In this document: positions 16,134 to 24,297 of the stretch, piece after piece | Layout: every line of letters starts with the position of its first letter | Numbering within the stretch: the stretch's first letter is position 1 | The notes under the pieces: model-generated | Databases searched by the model: none | Told to the model about the DNA's origin: nothing | Seen by the model: only the letters and a program-made list of their open reading frames with translations | Program-made: the position numbers and the translations under genes | Source of the DNA: Actinomycetota bacterium | GTDB taxonomy: Bacteria; Actinomycetota; Aquicultoria; Aquicultorales; Aquicultoraceae | Length of the DNA stretch: 40,133 bases | Assembly (NCBI GenBank): GCA_030018005.1 | Contig: JASEGT010000015.1 | Span: 1 to 40,133, forward strand | Direction: 5' to 3'

Positions 16134-16210
16134 CCGAGCCGGCAAGCCTACGGCGTAGGCTATGGCGAACCGGCCGATAGGGTTGCTGGGGAAACCCGGC
16201 CGATTTTGAT
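16134..16210 (+). promoter_or_regulatory. Structured leader element B next to the tupA ribosome site
   Basis: GCCGG (16138-16142) pairs with CCGGC (16170-16174) around a GCCTAC/GTAGGC hairpin, followed by a GGGTT/AACCC hairpin (16180-16197). The motif CCTACGGCGTAGGCTATGG (16147-16165) differs from the one in element A at one base. The structure ends about 20 nt before the GGAGGAG ribosome site of tupA, so control of translation is possible. Confidence 0.45.
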
Positions 16211-16232
16211 GATTATCAGAGGAGGAGCAGGA

Positions 16233-17093
16233 TTGAAAAGAATTATATTAGTATTGCTCGCAATAGTCCTTGCGGCGGCGGTTATGGCGATTGCCGGTTG
16301 CTCGACGCAGCCGGCCGCGAACAAGACTATTATCTTGGCCACCACCACCAGTACTAAAGACACCGGCCTCTTGGATGAGCTGCTGCCGGCGTTTACAAAG
16401 AAGACCGGGATAACGGTAAAACTGGTCGCGGTCGGCACTGGTGAGGCATTGAAGATGGGCGAGCGCGGCGACGCCGATGTGTTGCTTGTGCACGCCAGGG
16501 CGTCTGAGGATGAATTCATGGCCGCGGGTTTCGGCAAGGTCAGAAAAGATGTCATGCACAACGATTTCGTGCTCATCGGCCCGGCGGATGACCCGACTGG
16601 TGCCAAAGGTGCGGCTAGTGCGGCTGTAGCGTTCGAGAAGATCATGTCGTATTGGTCTTTTCAAAGCTTGATGCTGGTGCCTCACCCGTTCGTATCGCGC
16701 GGCGACGACTCGGGCACCTACAAGAAAGAGCTTAAGATTTGGGAGCAGGCCGGCATTAAACCTGAGGGAAACTGGTATGCCATTACCGGCCAGGGGATGG
16801 CGCAGACCATCATCATCGCCAACGAGAAGCAGGGCTACACGCTCGCCGATCGCGGTACCTACCTGGTGCTGAAAGACAACATCGACCTGGTCGTTTTGAC
16901 CGAGAAGAGCAAAGACCTCCTCAATCCATACGGCGTCATCGCGGTAAACCCGGATAAGTTCCCGAAGGTCAACTATGACGGCGCGATGGAGTTTATCGAT
17001 TTTCTCACCTCGGCCGAAGGGCAGAAACTTATCGGCGAGTTCGGCAAGGATGAATTCGGCCAGGCGCTCTTCGTGCCGGACGCGAAGGATTAG
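16233..17093 (+). CDS. tupA: Tungstate-binding lipoprotein TupA
   Basis: I chose TTG 16233, which follows GGAGGAG (16221-16227) and gives a lipoprotein signal peptide (KRIILVLLAIVLAAAVMAIAGC, lipobox Ala-Gly-Cys); the frame itself is open further upstream. The mature part begins with the ILATTTSTKDTGLLDELLPAF segment, whose TTTS motif binds the oxoanion in TupA. Further signatures are GTGEALKMGERGDADVLLVHA and RGDDSGTYKKE. TupA delivers tungstate (rather than molybdate or sulfate) to TupBC. The 286-residue length is normal. Confidence 0.9.
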   Translation: MKRIILVLLAIVLAAAVMAIAGCSTQPAANKTIILATTTSTKDTGLLDELLPAFTKKTGITVKLVAVGTGEALKMGERGDADVLLVHARASEDEFMAAGFGKVRKDVMHNDFVLIGPADDPTGAKGAASAAVAFEKIMSYWSFQSLMLVPHPFVSRGDDSGTYKKELKIWEQAGIKPEGNWYAITGQGMAQTIIIANEKQGYTLADRGTYLVLKDNIDLVVLTEKSKDLLNPYGVIAVNPDKFPKVNYDGAMEFIDFLTSAEGQKLIGEFGKDEFGQALFVPDAKD

Positions 17094-17188
17094 ACTTCGA
17101 CATGAAGACTTTAGCGATTCGTCGCTTCCTGTCGGCGGCAGGGTTCACTATGAAAGCACGCGGTCGATTGCCTTAGACCAAGGAAACC

Positions 17189-17908
17189 ATGGATTTGATT
17201 TTTGAGGGCCTCAAACAAGCCATCATATTAATACTCAGCGGTGACCCGCTGGTCGTCGAGGCGACCTTGCGCTCGCTCCAGACATCCGGGACGGCGGTAA
17301 TCATCTCCATCATCCTGGGGGTGCCGCTCGGATTTTTGCTCGCGCTCACCAGGTTTCCGGGGCGCAATCTAATGGTAAGCCTCGTCAACGCGGGCATGGG
17401 GCTACCGCCGGTAGTCGTCGGCCTCTTCGTTGCGATTTTCTTGTGGCGCTCGGGCGCGCTCGGCTTTTTGGGTCTGATGTATTCAATCCCGGCGATTATC
17501 ATCGCGCAGGTGATAATCGCGTTGCCGCTGGTAACCGGGGTCATTATCTCGGCTATCCAGCAGCTCAATCCGAAAATCAGGCTGCAGGCGCTCGCGCTCG
17601 GGGCGACTAAAGCACAGATGCTTATCACTCTTATTAAAGAGGCGCGGATTACCGCGCTCGTCGCCGTAATCGCCGGTTTTGGCGCGATAATATCCGAGGT
17701 GGGCGCGGTGATGATGGTCGGAGGCAACATCAGCGGGCAGACGCGGGTCTTGACGACCGCCATCGTCGAGCAGGTCGGCCGGGGCGATTTCAGCCGGGCG
17801 ATAGCGTTGAGCTTAATTCTTCTTACCATCACGTTTGCCGCGACCTACGCGCTAACGCACTACCAGCAGAGGGGGACGGCCTTGTGGGCGCAGCGTACCT
17901 CCAAATAG
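17189..17908 (+). CDS. tupB: Tungstate ABC transporter permease TupB
   Basis: This is a 239-residue integral membrane protein with about five or six transmembrane segments and the permease EAA-like loop (LQALALGATKAQMLITLIKEAR) that contacts the ATPase. The N-terminal VVEATLRSLQTSGTAVIIS region is characteristic of the TupB group. It lies 95 bp after tupA, and its 3' end overlaps tupC by 25 bp. Confidence 0.9.
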   Translation: MDLIFEGLKQAIILILSGDPLVVEATLRSLQTSGTAVIISIILGVPLGFLLALTRFPGRNLMVSLVNAGMGLPPVVVGLFVAIFLWRSGALGFLGLMYSIPAIIIAQVIIALPLVTGVIISAIQQLNPKIRLQALALGATKAQMLITLIKEARITALVAVIAGFGAIISEVGAVMMVGGNISGQTRVLTTAIVEQVGRGDFSRAIALSLILLTITFAATYALTHYQQRGTALWAQRTSK

Positions 17909-18963
17909 CCGATCTTCTGCAGCGCTATGGGGACAAAGTCGTCTCCGATATAGACGAACTCGTTATCGAGCGGGGCGAGGTGCTCGCTGTTATCGGCCCG
18001 AACGGGGCCGGCAAGAGCACGCTTTTGAAGCTTATCGCGCAGCTCGAGAAACCGGTATCGGGGACGTTCTCGTTTAACGGCGGGGTCCGCGATGAACTCG
18101 ATATCCGGCGGCGCCTGGCGATGGTCTTCCAGGAGCCGCTGCTTTTTAGCACGACCGTCTTTGATAATATCGCCTATGGACTGAAGGTCCGTAAAGTCGC
18201 AAAGGTAGAGATAGCGAGCAGGGTGCGCGGGGTCGCCGGGATGCTTGGCGTATCTCACTTGCTGGGGCGCGATGCCGGTAATCTCTCCGGCGGCGAAGCG
18301 CAACGAGTCTCTCTTGCGCGCGCGCTCGTGCTTAAACCGGAGCTTTTGCTCCTCGACGAACCGATGGCCTCGCTCGACCCGCCCACAAAAAAGGCGCTCA
18401 TCGAAGACTTGCAGGAGGTGCTCGATAGGCTCGACGTGACCGTGGTCTACGTCACCCACCAGCGCACAGAAGCGATTATGATTGCCGATAGAATCGCTGT
18501 GATGGACGAGGGGCGAATCGTGCAGGTCGGTGCCGCGCAAGAGGTGATGAACTGCCCGGTAAACGAGATGGTGGCCGACCTCGTCGGTGTCGAGAACATC
18601 CTTAAAGGCAGGGTCACCGGCGCGCGAGACGGCGGTACCGTCGTCGAGGTAGAGGGCAAAGAGATAGAGGTCGCCGGCGGGGAAAGCCTCTCCGGTAAGG
18701 TCTGGCTCTTTGTCCGTCCCGAGAACGTCTCTATCGTCGCCGACGACGGCGCCGAGCATCAGGCGGGCATGCGAAATCGTTTCGAGGGCGAGATAACCAA
18801 ATTGTACGATATGGGCCCGTTCTCTCGCGCCGTGGTCGAGTGCGGGTTTGTGCTGGTTGCCCTCGTCACCAAGCGCTCGGCCAATGAGATGGGCCTGCGG
18901 GTAGGCGTGCGCGTTTGGGCGTCGTTCGATTCGACGGGCGCACATGTGGTATCGAGAGAGTAG
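17884..18963 (+). CDS. tupC: Tungstate ABC transporter ATP-binding protein TupC
   Basis: This is a 359-residue ABC ATPase starting GTG 17884 inside the end of tupB. It has Walker A GPNGAGKST (residues 38-46), Q-loop VFQEPLLF, signature LSGGEAQR, Walker B LLLLDEP and the switch His in VTHQ. The C-terminal ~110 residues form a TOBE-like domain (VGVENILKGRV..., VRPENVSI) that in this family can bind oxoanions and regulate transport. With tupA and tupB it completes a high-affinity tungstate importer. Confidence 0.92.
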   Translation: MGAAYLQIADLLQRYGDKVVSDIDELVIERGEVLAVIGPNGAGKSTLLKLIAQLEKPVSGTFSFNGGVRDELDIRRRLAMVFQEPLLFSTTVFDNIAYGLKVRKVAKVEIASRVRGVAGMLGVSHLLGRDAGNLSGGEAQRVSLARALVLKPELLLLDEPMASLDPPTKKALIEDLQEVLDRLDVTVVYVTHQRTEAIMIADRIAVMDEGRIVQVGAAQEVMNCPVNEMVADLVGVENILKGRVTGARDGGTVVEVEGKEIEVAGGESLSGKVWLFVRPENVSIVADDGAEHQAGMRNRFEGEITKLYDMGPFSRAVVECGFVLVALVTKRSANEMGLRVGVRVWASFDSTGAHVVSRE

Positions 18964-19117
18964 CCGGGAGGCTTGCTCTTTAATGGGCAGACGATTGAAA
19001 AGTGGTACGGACAAATTCGTGGTCGTTCCGGTCAGCGGGCGGAGAAATTTTGCGGAATCGCCCCTTTTATGAGGCGCCTACTAGGATTTTAAAGCATGTT
19101 ATCAATATAATAATAGT
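18964..19117 (+). promoter_or_regulatory. Gap before mobA-fdhD with TATAAT 6 nt from the start codon
   Basis: This 154-bp gap holds no gene. A perfect TATAAT lies at 19106-19111, so transcription would begin at or next to the ATG at 19118. No good -35 (only AGGATT-like) and no Shine-Dalgarno sequence are visible. A leaderless mRNA is the simplest reading; ATG 19124 would give a 6-nt leader. Confidence 0.4.
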
Positions 19118-20467
19118 ATGGTTATGGAAGAGAGCGACGGAAAACTCAATATGGCCGCGATAATCCTTGCCGGCGGCAGAAGTAGCCGCATGGGACGGGA
19201 TAAAAACCTGGTCGAGTTCGATGGGGAGCCGTTGCTGCTGCGCGCCGTTAACAACTTGGCAGCGCTCTTCAGCGAGGTCATCGTCGTCGCGAACCAGCCT
19301 ATTCCGCTGGAGGTGACCGGCGCCAAGGTCGTGAGGGATGCCGTTGCGAATCGAGGTCCGCTCGGCGGCATCGGCACCGGCCTGAAGGAGTCGTCGCACG
19401 AGACAAATTTTGTTCTCGCCGTAGACATGCCCTTTGCCGACCCGCAGGTCATCCGGTATTTGGCCGGACTGACCGGCAAGGCGGATATTGTGGTTCCAAG
19501 GACCGCCGGCGGGCTTGAGCCGCTCTTCGCGTTCTACGGCAAGCGCTGTCTTCCGGCTATCGATGAGGTGCTCGCGCGCGGTGAGCGCAAGGTGGCGGCG
19601 ATTTTTCCGCGGCTTAACGTCTGGATTGTGGGCAGCTCGGAGCTTGCCCACCTGGAAGGGGCCGATGTTTCTTTTGTAAACATAAATACATCACACGACC
19701 TGGACAAGGCGGAGCAGGGGATTGCCGGATTGATGGCTAAGAATAAAAAAGACGACCGGCGCCCACCGGTAGAGCGCCCGGTGACTATCTACATAGACGA
19801 TGAAGAGCTGGTGACGCTGCAATGCAGTCTCGAGCACCTCGACGAGCTGGCTTGCGGTTTTATGGTCGCCGAAGGCATCTTAGCGTCGCGCGATGAAATA
19901 AAGGGCTTGCGGGTCGATACGTGCCTCGGCGAAGCGCGCATCGAGCTCAAAAAAGCAAGGCCACTAGCGAGCGTCACGGCCGGACGGCGTTTTGTGACAT
20001 CCGGTTGCGGCAAAGGGCTTTCCTTTACCGACCCCGGCGATACGCGCGGTATCGGCAAACTCGATTCGGTCTTTTCAGTCGAGGCGGCGAGAATCCCGGA
20101 ATTGATGAAAGAGTTTTTAAGCCAGAGCCACCGGCCCGGCATGCACTCCTCGGCATTGGTCAAGGATGACAAGGTGTGGATGTTGCGCCAGGATATCGGC
20201 CGTCACAACACGGTCGACATGATTCTCGGGCGCTTGTTTCTCGACGATGAAACCGACCGCGACGTCATGCTATTGACGACCGGGCGCATCTCGTACGAGG
20301 TGGTGGTCAAAGCGGCGAAAGCGGGTATCCCCATTATCCTTTCGCGGACGGCGGCGACCGATATGGCGATTGATTTAGCTTACGAACTCGGAGTCGAGCT
20401 GGTCGGATATGTTCGGGGCCAGAATTCGCAGGTCTATACGGGCGGGTTAAGAATCCGGGGGAAGTAA
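19118..20467 (+). CDS. MobA-FdhD fusion: molybdenum cofactor guanylyltransferase plus formate dehydrogenase maturation factor
   Basis: One 449-residue frame carries two enzymes. Residues ~12-205 are MobA: AIILAGGRSSRMGRDK nucleotide-binding loop, RGPLGGIGTGL, and VDMPFADP with the metal-binding Asp. Residues ~220-449 are FdhD, the sulfurtransferase that inserts sulfur into bis-MGD of formate dehydrogenase: VTIYIDDEELVTLQCSLEHLDELACGFMVAEGI, GCGKG, QDIGRHNTVD and TTGRISYEVV. The FdhD CxxC loop is reduced to a single cysteine (TSGCGKG), as in a subset of the family. The fusion joins bis-MGD synthesis to delivery. Confidence 0.9.
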   Translation: MVMEESDGKLNMAAIILAGGRSSRMGRDKNLVEFDGEPLLLRAVNNLAALFSEVIVVANQPIPLEVTGAKVVRDAVANRGPLGGIGTGLKESSHETNFVLAVDMPFADPQVIRYLAGLTGKADIVVPRTAGGLEPLFAFYGKRCLPAIDEVLARGERKVAAIFPRLNVWIVGSSELAHLEGADVSFVNINTSHDLDKAEQGIAGLMAKNKKDDRRPPVERPVTIYIDDEELVTLQCSLEHLDELACGFMVAEGILASRDEIKGLRVDTCLGEARIELKKARPLASVTAGRRFVTSGCGKGLSFTDPGDTRGIGKLDSVFSVEAARIPELMKEFLSQSHRPGMHSSALVKDDKVWMLRQDIGRHNTVDMILGRLFLDDETDRDVMLLTTGRISYEVVVKAAKAGIPIILSRTAATDMAIDLAYELGVELVGYVRGQNSQVYTGGLRIRGK

Positions 20468-20479
20468 CCAGCACGTAGC

Positions 20480-20528
20480 CGTAGCTCAGCCCTTTAGCTG
20501 ACGCTCAGGGCTAAAGCCCTGAGCTACG
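20480..20528. repeat. Palindromic repeat after mobA-fdhD
   Basis: This 49-bp element begins CGTAGCTCAG and ends with its complement CTGAGCTACG. Inside is a second perfect stem, GCTCAGGGCT/AGCCCTGAGC, separated by AA. The alternative foldings are of similar strength. It looks like a dispersed REP- or MITE-like unit and may also end the mobA-fdhD transcript, though it lacks a T-run. Confidence 0.5.
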
Positions 20529-20589
20529 ATGGGGAAAAGGGGTCTTTTTACTACTTGCCACCCTTATTTGGCAGGAGGTATCGACGTTA

Positions 20590-20799
20590 TTGATAGGTGT
20601 TGAGGAAGCGCGAAGCACGATTCTATCGAAAACAGAGCGTCTCGAAACCGAAGAGGTTTCCATTTTGGAATCGCTCGGGCGGGTACTAGATGAGGATGCG
20701 ATGGGATGGGCTAATGGTTTGACGGCGGTGGCCGAAGACATGGAGTTAAAACCCGGTGACACTGTTACGGTGCAGCTAATGGAGCCGAATACAGATTAG
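20590..20799 (+). pseudogene. Internally deleted MoeA (mini-MoeA)
   Basis: This is a 69-residue frame from TTG 20590 behind AGGAGG (20573-20578). Residues 1-35 match the N-terminus of MoeA (VEEARSTIL...VSILESLGRVLDED). Residues ~38-64 match the end of MoeA domain IV (WANGLTAV...LKPGDTVTVQLME). The ~330 residues that bind molybdopterin-AMP and molybdate are absent, and the two ends are joined in frame. It cannot insert metal; it is either a decayed gene or a retained small peptide. It lies in the cofactor cluster, 16 bp before the next start codon. Confidence 0.6.
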
Positions 20800-20815
20800 A
20801 TTGGAGATAGACATA

Positions 20816-20995
20816 ATGGACAAGCCAACCGCGGAGGTTTTGAACCGCGTCGAAGAGGCGTCGAAAGACAAGCGGATATCGTGTACGGTCGCGCGCAAAG
20901 TCGCCGAAGACCTCGGCGTGCCGGTGCGTATAGTCGGCGATGCCTGCAACGAACTCGGTGTGAAGATACACGCCTGTGAGCTGGGGTGCTTTTAG
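20816..20995 (+). CDS. Conserved small protein upstream of mobB
   Basis: This is a 59-residue protein. ATG 20816 follows GGAGAT (20803-20808); a TTG 20801 is in frame. It looks like a small helix-turn-helix-type domain (VARKVAEDLGVPVRIVGDACNELGVKI) with a C-terminal CELGCF cysteine pair. Its stop TAG overlaps the GTG start of mobB. Similar small proteins accompany molybdenum-cofactor genes in anaerobes in my recollection, but I know no function. Confidence 0.6.
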   Translation: MDKPTAEVLNRVEEASKDKRISCTVARKVAEDLGVPVRIVGDACNELGVKIHACELGCF

Positions 20996-21534
20996 TGATA
21001 CCGGTCGTCTCGGTCGTCGGCAAATCGAACGCCGGCAAGACGACCTTTCTGGTAAAACTCATAGAGGAGCTTAAGGGGCGCGGTTACCGGGTCGCTATCA
21101 TAAAACACAACGTCCACGACTTCGAGATGGACCATCCCGGAAAGGATACCCACCGCCACTTCGAGGCGGGAGCCGACACGGTCGTCATCGCCTCGGCGCA
21201 CAAGATGGCGATGGTCAAGAGGCTTGATGGAGAGCTAGCGGTCGACGAAATAATCGCGCTGGTGGGGCCGGGCTACGATCTGGTCCTCACCGAGGGGTAC
21301 AAGCGCGGCCGCTTCCCGAAGATAGAGGTCTCGCGCAAAGACCACGGCAGCGAACTCATTAGCGAGGCAGATGAGCTTATCGCGGTCGTGACCGACAACG
21401 AATTCGCGGTGGAGCGACCGCAGTTTGCTTTAGATGACGCCGCCGGGGTGGCGGATTTAATAGAGAAGTCATACCTGGCCGGCGCAGACCGTCCAGGCGA
21501 GATAGAGGGAAGTCCGAGTGGAGCTTTACGATAG
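20995..21534 (+). CDS. mobB: MobB, molybdopterin-guanine dinucleotide biosynthesis GTPase
   Basis: The product is a 179-residue P-loop protein. I chose GTG 20995, which overlaps the previous stop (TAGTG); GTG 20986 is possible. The Walker A motif GKSNAGKTT lies at residues ~9-17. The IIKHNVHDFEMDHPGKDTHRHFEAGADTV segment (longer motif at ~40-68) and the LTEGYKRGRFPKIEV strand are diagnostic of MobB. It assists MobA in attaching GMP to the cofactor. moaA starts within its last codons. Confidence 0.88.
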   Translation: MIPVVSVVGKSNAGKTTFLVKLIEELKGRGYRVAIIKHNVHDFEMDHPGKDTHRHFEAGADTVVIASAHKMAMVKRLDGELAVDEIIALVGPGYDLVLTEGYKRGRFPKIEVSRKDHGSELISEADELIAVVTDNEFAVERPQFALDDAAGVADLIEKSYLAGADRPGEIEGSPSGALR

Positions 21535-22486
21535 GCTCAACCGTAGAATAGACTATTTGAGAATATCAGTGACCGATCGGTGCAACCTGCGCTGCGCGTA
21601 TTGCATGCCCGAGGCGGGGGTTGAAGCCAAGGCGCACTGCGACATCCTAAGCTACGAGGAGATAGAGCGCTTTGCCGAAGCCGCTGTCGCCGCCGGAATC
21701 TCGAAAATTCGCCTTACCGGCGGCGAGCCCCTGGTGCGAAAAGACGCGGTCGCTCTCGTCAAGATGTTGGCGGCGATACCGGGTCTGCGCGACATGTCGC
21801 TTACGACCAACGGGCTGCTCCTGCCGGACTACGGAGATGACCTCAAAGCCGCGGGCTTGAAGCGGGTCAACATCAGCATCGACAGCCTCGATTCGGATAT
21901 TTACCGGCGACTGACGCGCGTGGGCGACCTCAATAAAGCGCTCGCCGGCCTTAAAAAAGCGCTCGAACTCGGCTTTGAGCCGGTCAAGGTAAACGCCGTC
22001 TTGATGCGCGGTATAAACGATGACCCCAAAGCATTCATCGAGCTTATACACGAGTATCCGGTACACGTCCGGTTCATCGAGTATATGCCGGTCGGAGCGT
22101 GGGACCCGGCGCTTTATGTCTCGATAGACGAGTTCAAAGCAAACCTTGCCCGTTACGGCGCGGGTGACCCCGTCGAGGGTCCTCCCGGTGCCGGCCCGGC
22201 GACATACTTCGCTTTTGCGGGCGCTCCCGGCACCATCGGCTTTATCAGTCCTATTAGCAACCATTTCTGCGGCTCGTGCAACCGGCTGCGGCTCACCCCC
22301 GACGGTAAAGTCCGGCCATGTCTCTTCTCCGACGACGAGTTTGACATTCGCCCCAAGGTTGGGGATAACGTAAACAAGGACGAGACAATCGAATTTATCC
22401 GGGAAATACTGGCCGCCAAACCCGAACGGCACGTCGCTCACGAGAAAGAGCATCTCAAGCGGCTGATGTACCAGATTGGAGGATAA
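21518..22486 (+). CDS. moaA: GTP 3',8-cyclase MoaA (radical SAM)
   Basis: This is a 322-residue radical-SAM enzyme that starts pterin synthesis by converting GTP to 3',8-cyclo-GTP. N-terminal cluster motif C-x3-C-x2-C in [10 protein letters not shown] (Cys 22, 26, 29). The SAM-binding [12 protein letters not shown] follows. The C-terminal second cluster motif is [21 protein letters not shown] with the C-x2-C...C ligands. The start is GTG 21518, overlapping mobB by 17 nt, so the genes are translationally coupled. Confidence 0.95.
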   Translation: MELYDRLNRRIDYLRISVTDRCNLRCAYCMPEAGVEAKAHCDILSYEEIERFAEAAVAAGISKIRLTGGEPLVRKDAVALVKMLAAIPGLRDMSLTTNGLLLPDYGDDLKAAGLKRVNISIDSLDSDIYRRLTRVGDLNKALAGLKKALELGFEPVKVNAVLMRGINDDPKAFIELIHEYPVHVRFIEYMPVGAWDPALYVSIDEFKANLARYGAGDPVEGPPGAGPATYFAFAGAPGTIGFISPISNHFCGSCNRLRLTPDGKVRPCLFSDDEFDIRPKVGDNVNKDETIEFIREILAAKPERHVAHEKEHLKRLMYQIGG

Positions 22487-22487
22487 G

Positions 22488-22979
22488 ATGGTAGACCGCT
22501 GGAAGATAGTCGAGGAAGAACTCAAAGTGTTGACGCATTTCAACAAAGAAGGCCGGGCACAGATGGTCGACGTGAGCGCCAAAGAGATCACCGCGCGTCT
22601 CGCAATCGCGCGCGGAATGGTGGCGATGAGACCTGAGACGATGCAGCTCATAAAGGATGGGGCCATCGAAAAAGGGGATGTGCTTAACGTCGCGCAGGTC
22701 GCGGGAATCATGGCGGCCAAAAAGACGTGCGAAATCATCCCGATGTGCCACCCGCTCCGGATAACCGCGGTCGACATCAATTTTTCGGAGCTGAGCGAGA
22801 CGGAGCTCGGTATAATCGCGACGGTCAAGACGATGGACAGAACCGGTGTCGAGATGGAAGCCTTGACCGCAGTCTCGGCCGCTGCCCTCACCGTCTACGA
22901 TATGTGCAAAGCGGTCGACAAGGGGATGCTCATCGGCGACATCGAGCTGGTCGAAAAGACCGGCGGCAAGAGCGGATAG
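22488..22979 (+). CDS. moaC: Cyclic pyranopterin monophosphate synthase MoaC
   Basis: This is a 163-residue protein acting after MoaA. ATG 22488 follows GGAGG with a one-base gap to the moaA stop. Signatures include [18 protein letters not shown] near the start, [20 protein letters not shown] and [29 protein letters not shown] with the active-site Asp and Lys. The length is standard. Confidence 0.95.
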   Translation: MVDRWKIVEEELKVLTHFNKEGRAQMVDVSAKEITARLAIARGMVAMRPETMQLIKDGAIEKGDVLNVAQVAGIMAAKKTCEIIPMCHPLRITAVDINFSELSETELGIIATVKTMDRTGVEMEALTAVSAAALTVYDMCKAVDKGMLIGDIELVEKTGGKSG

Positions 22980-23042
22980 GGGAGTAGGGTAGGAGTAGGG
23001 GACGTTCCTCGGATATCTCGGATTTGAGCTGGGTGGATAAGA

Positions 23043-23540
23043 ATGGAAGCGACAGAAGTGAAAAATCGGCTAAATCCGATGAACGTCCCTATATATATGA
23101 ACAAAACAGCGAAAATCATATCTATTAACATAAGCGAGAAGAAAGGCATGCGAAAAAAGCCCGTTGCCGGGGCGACGGTCGTCGTCGACCACGGCCTTGA
23201 GGGCGACGCGCACGCCGCCGACTGGCACCGCCAGGTAAGCCTTCTCGCGCAGGAGAGTATTGACAAGATGGTCTCCATGGGTTTGTCCGTGGGGCCGGGT
23301 GATTTTGCCGAGAACCTGACGACGAGCGGCATCGACCTGCTGGCGCTGCCTATAGGAACAAGGCTGAAGGTCGGCGACAATATCGTTTTAGAGGTGACCC
23401 AAATCGGGAAGGAATGTCATACCAGGTGTGCCATCTACCGGCAAGCGGGCGATTGTGTCATGCCAAAAGAGGGCATCTTCACCCGGGTGATAGCGGGTGG
23501 GCCGCTCAAAACGGGCGACACGGTAACGGCTGAGGGATAA
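23043..23540 (+). CDS. MOSC domain protein
   Basis: This is a 165-residue MOSC-domain protein: AKIISINISEKKGMRKKPV, GLEGDAHAADWHRQVSLLAQESIDKM, PGDFAENLTTSGIDL, and a cysteine-bearing IGKECHTRCAIYRQAGDCVMPKEGIF end. MOSC proteins handle the sulfurated molybdenum cofactor or metal-sulfur chemistry. Alternative starts at 23079 and 23097 would leave a more standard N-terminus, but GGTGG before 23043 favours the first ATG. It lies between moaC and mog, 2 bp before mog. Confidence 0.88.
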   Translation: MEATEVKNRLNPMNVPIYMNKTAKIISINISEKKGMRKKPVAGATVVVDHGLEGDAHAADWHRQVSLLAQESIDKMVSMGLSVGPGDFAENLTTSGIDLLALPIGTRLKVGDNIVLEVTQIGKECHTRCAIYRQAGDCVMPKEGIFTRVIAGGPLKTGDTVTAEG

Positions 23541-23542
23541 CA

Positions 23543-24052
23543 ATGAGACTTAAAGACGTGAAAGTCGGCATTTTGACCATAAGCGACAAAGGGTCGCGGG
23601 GCGAGCGCGAGGACACCAGCGGTCCCGAGATACGGCGTATCGTCGAGGCGGAGGGCGCGCGGGTAATATCGTACCAGGTAATCGCCGATGAGCAGTACCT
23701 TATCGAAGAGCGGTTGGTCTATCTCGCCGACTTCGACGATGCGGAGCTTATCTTTACGACCGGCGGTACCGGGTTTTCACCGCGCGACGTGACACCCGAG
23801 GCGACGCTCGCCATCATCGAACGGCTCGTGCCCGGCTTTGCCGAGGCCATCCGCCACGCCAGCCTCAAGATTACTCCTCACGCGATGCTCTCGCGTGCCG
23901 TCAGCGGTATCCGGGGCACCGCTATCATCGTCAACCTGCCCGGCAGCCCGAAGGCGGTGCGCGAATCTATAGAGGTCATAATGCCTGCGCTCCCGCACGC
24001 CATAGACGTGCTCAAAGGCAAAACCGAAGATTGCGCCGGGCATGCGCATTAA
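23543..24052 (+). CDS. mog: Molybdopterin adenylyltransferase (MogA/MoaB type)
   Basis: This 169-residue protein adenylylates molybdopterin before metal insertion. Signatures are VGILTISDKGSRGEREDTSGP, IFTTGGTGFSPRDVTPEAT and VNLPGSPKAVRES. It is the last gene of the cofactor cluster, coupled to the MOSC gene with a 2-bp gap. MogA and MoaB are hard to separate by eye. Confidence 0.92.
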   Translation: MRLKDVKVGILTISDKGSRGEREDTSGPEIRRIVEAEGARVISYQVIADEQYLIEERLVYLADFDDAELIFTTGGTGFSPRDVTPEATLAIIERLVPGFAEAIRHASLKITPHAMLSRAVSGIRGTAIIVNLPGSPKAVRESIEVIMPALPHAIDVLKGKTEDCAGHAH

Positions 24053-24218
24053 ACTCCCCCTGAAATTGCCCGATATATAAAAAAGCTTGATTGCTATGGC
24101 GACGATCTATAGCGGCGTTCGCCTGGGGACGATTTTGCACACTTGCGCAAAGAGCGCTTTTTGTGTATGTTTCAGTCACACCGGTTTACTGCCGGTGACT
24201 AAAGCGTAAGAGCATGTG

Positions 24219-24247
24219 TTGCCTAAAAGGTGTCGACACCATATAAT
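24219..24247 (+). promoter_or_regulatory. topA promoter with palindromic operator in the spacer
   Basis: -35 TTGCCT (24219-24224), exactly 17 bp, and a perfect -10 TATAAT (24242-24247). The spacer contains a perfect 12-bp palindrome GGTGTCGACACC (24229-24240), where a repressor would block polymerase. About 45 nt separate the likely start point from the topA ATG. A further stem-loop (AGTC...ACCGG/CCGGTGACT, ~24172-24202) lies upstream. Confidence 0.65.
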
Positions 24248-24297
24248 GTTCACGCAAATCAATGCAAACCACGACCTAGAAGAGTTGGATGATTTAG

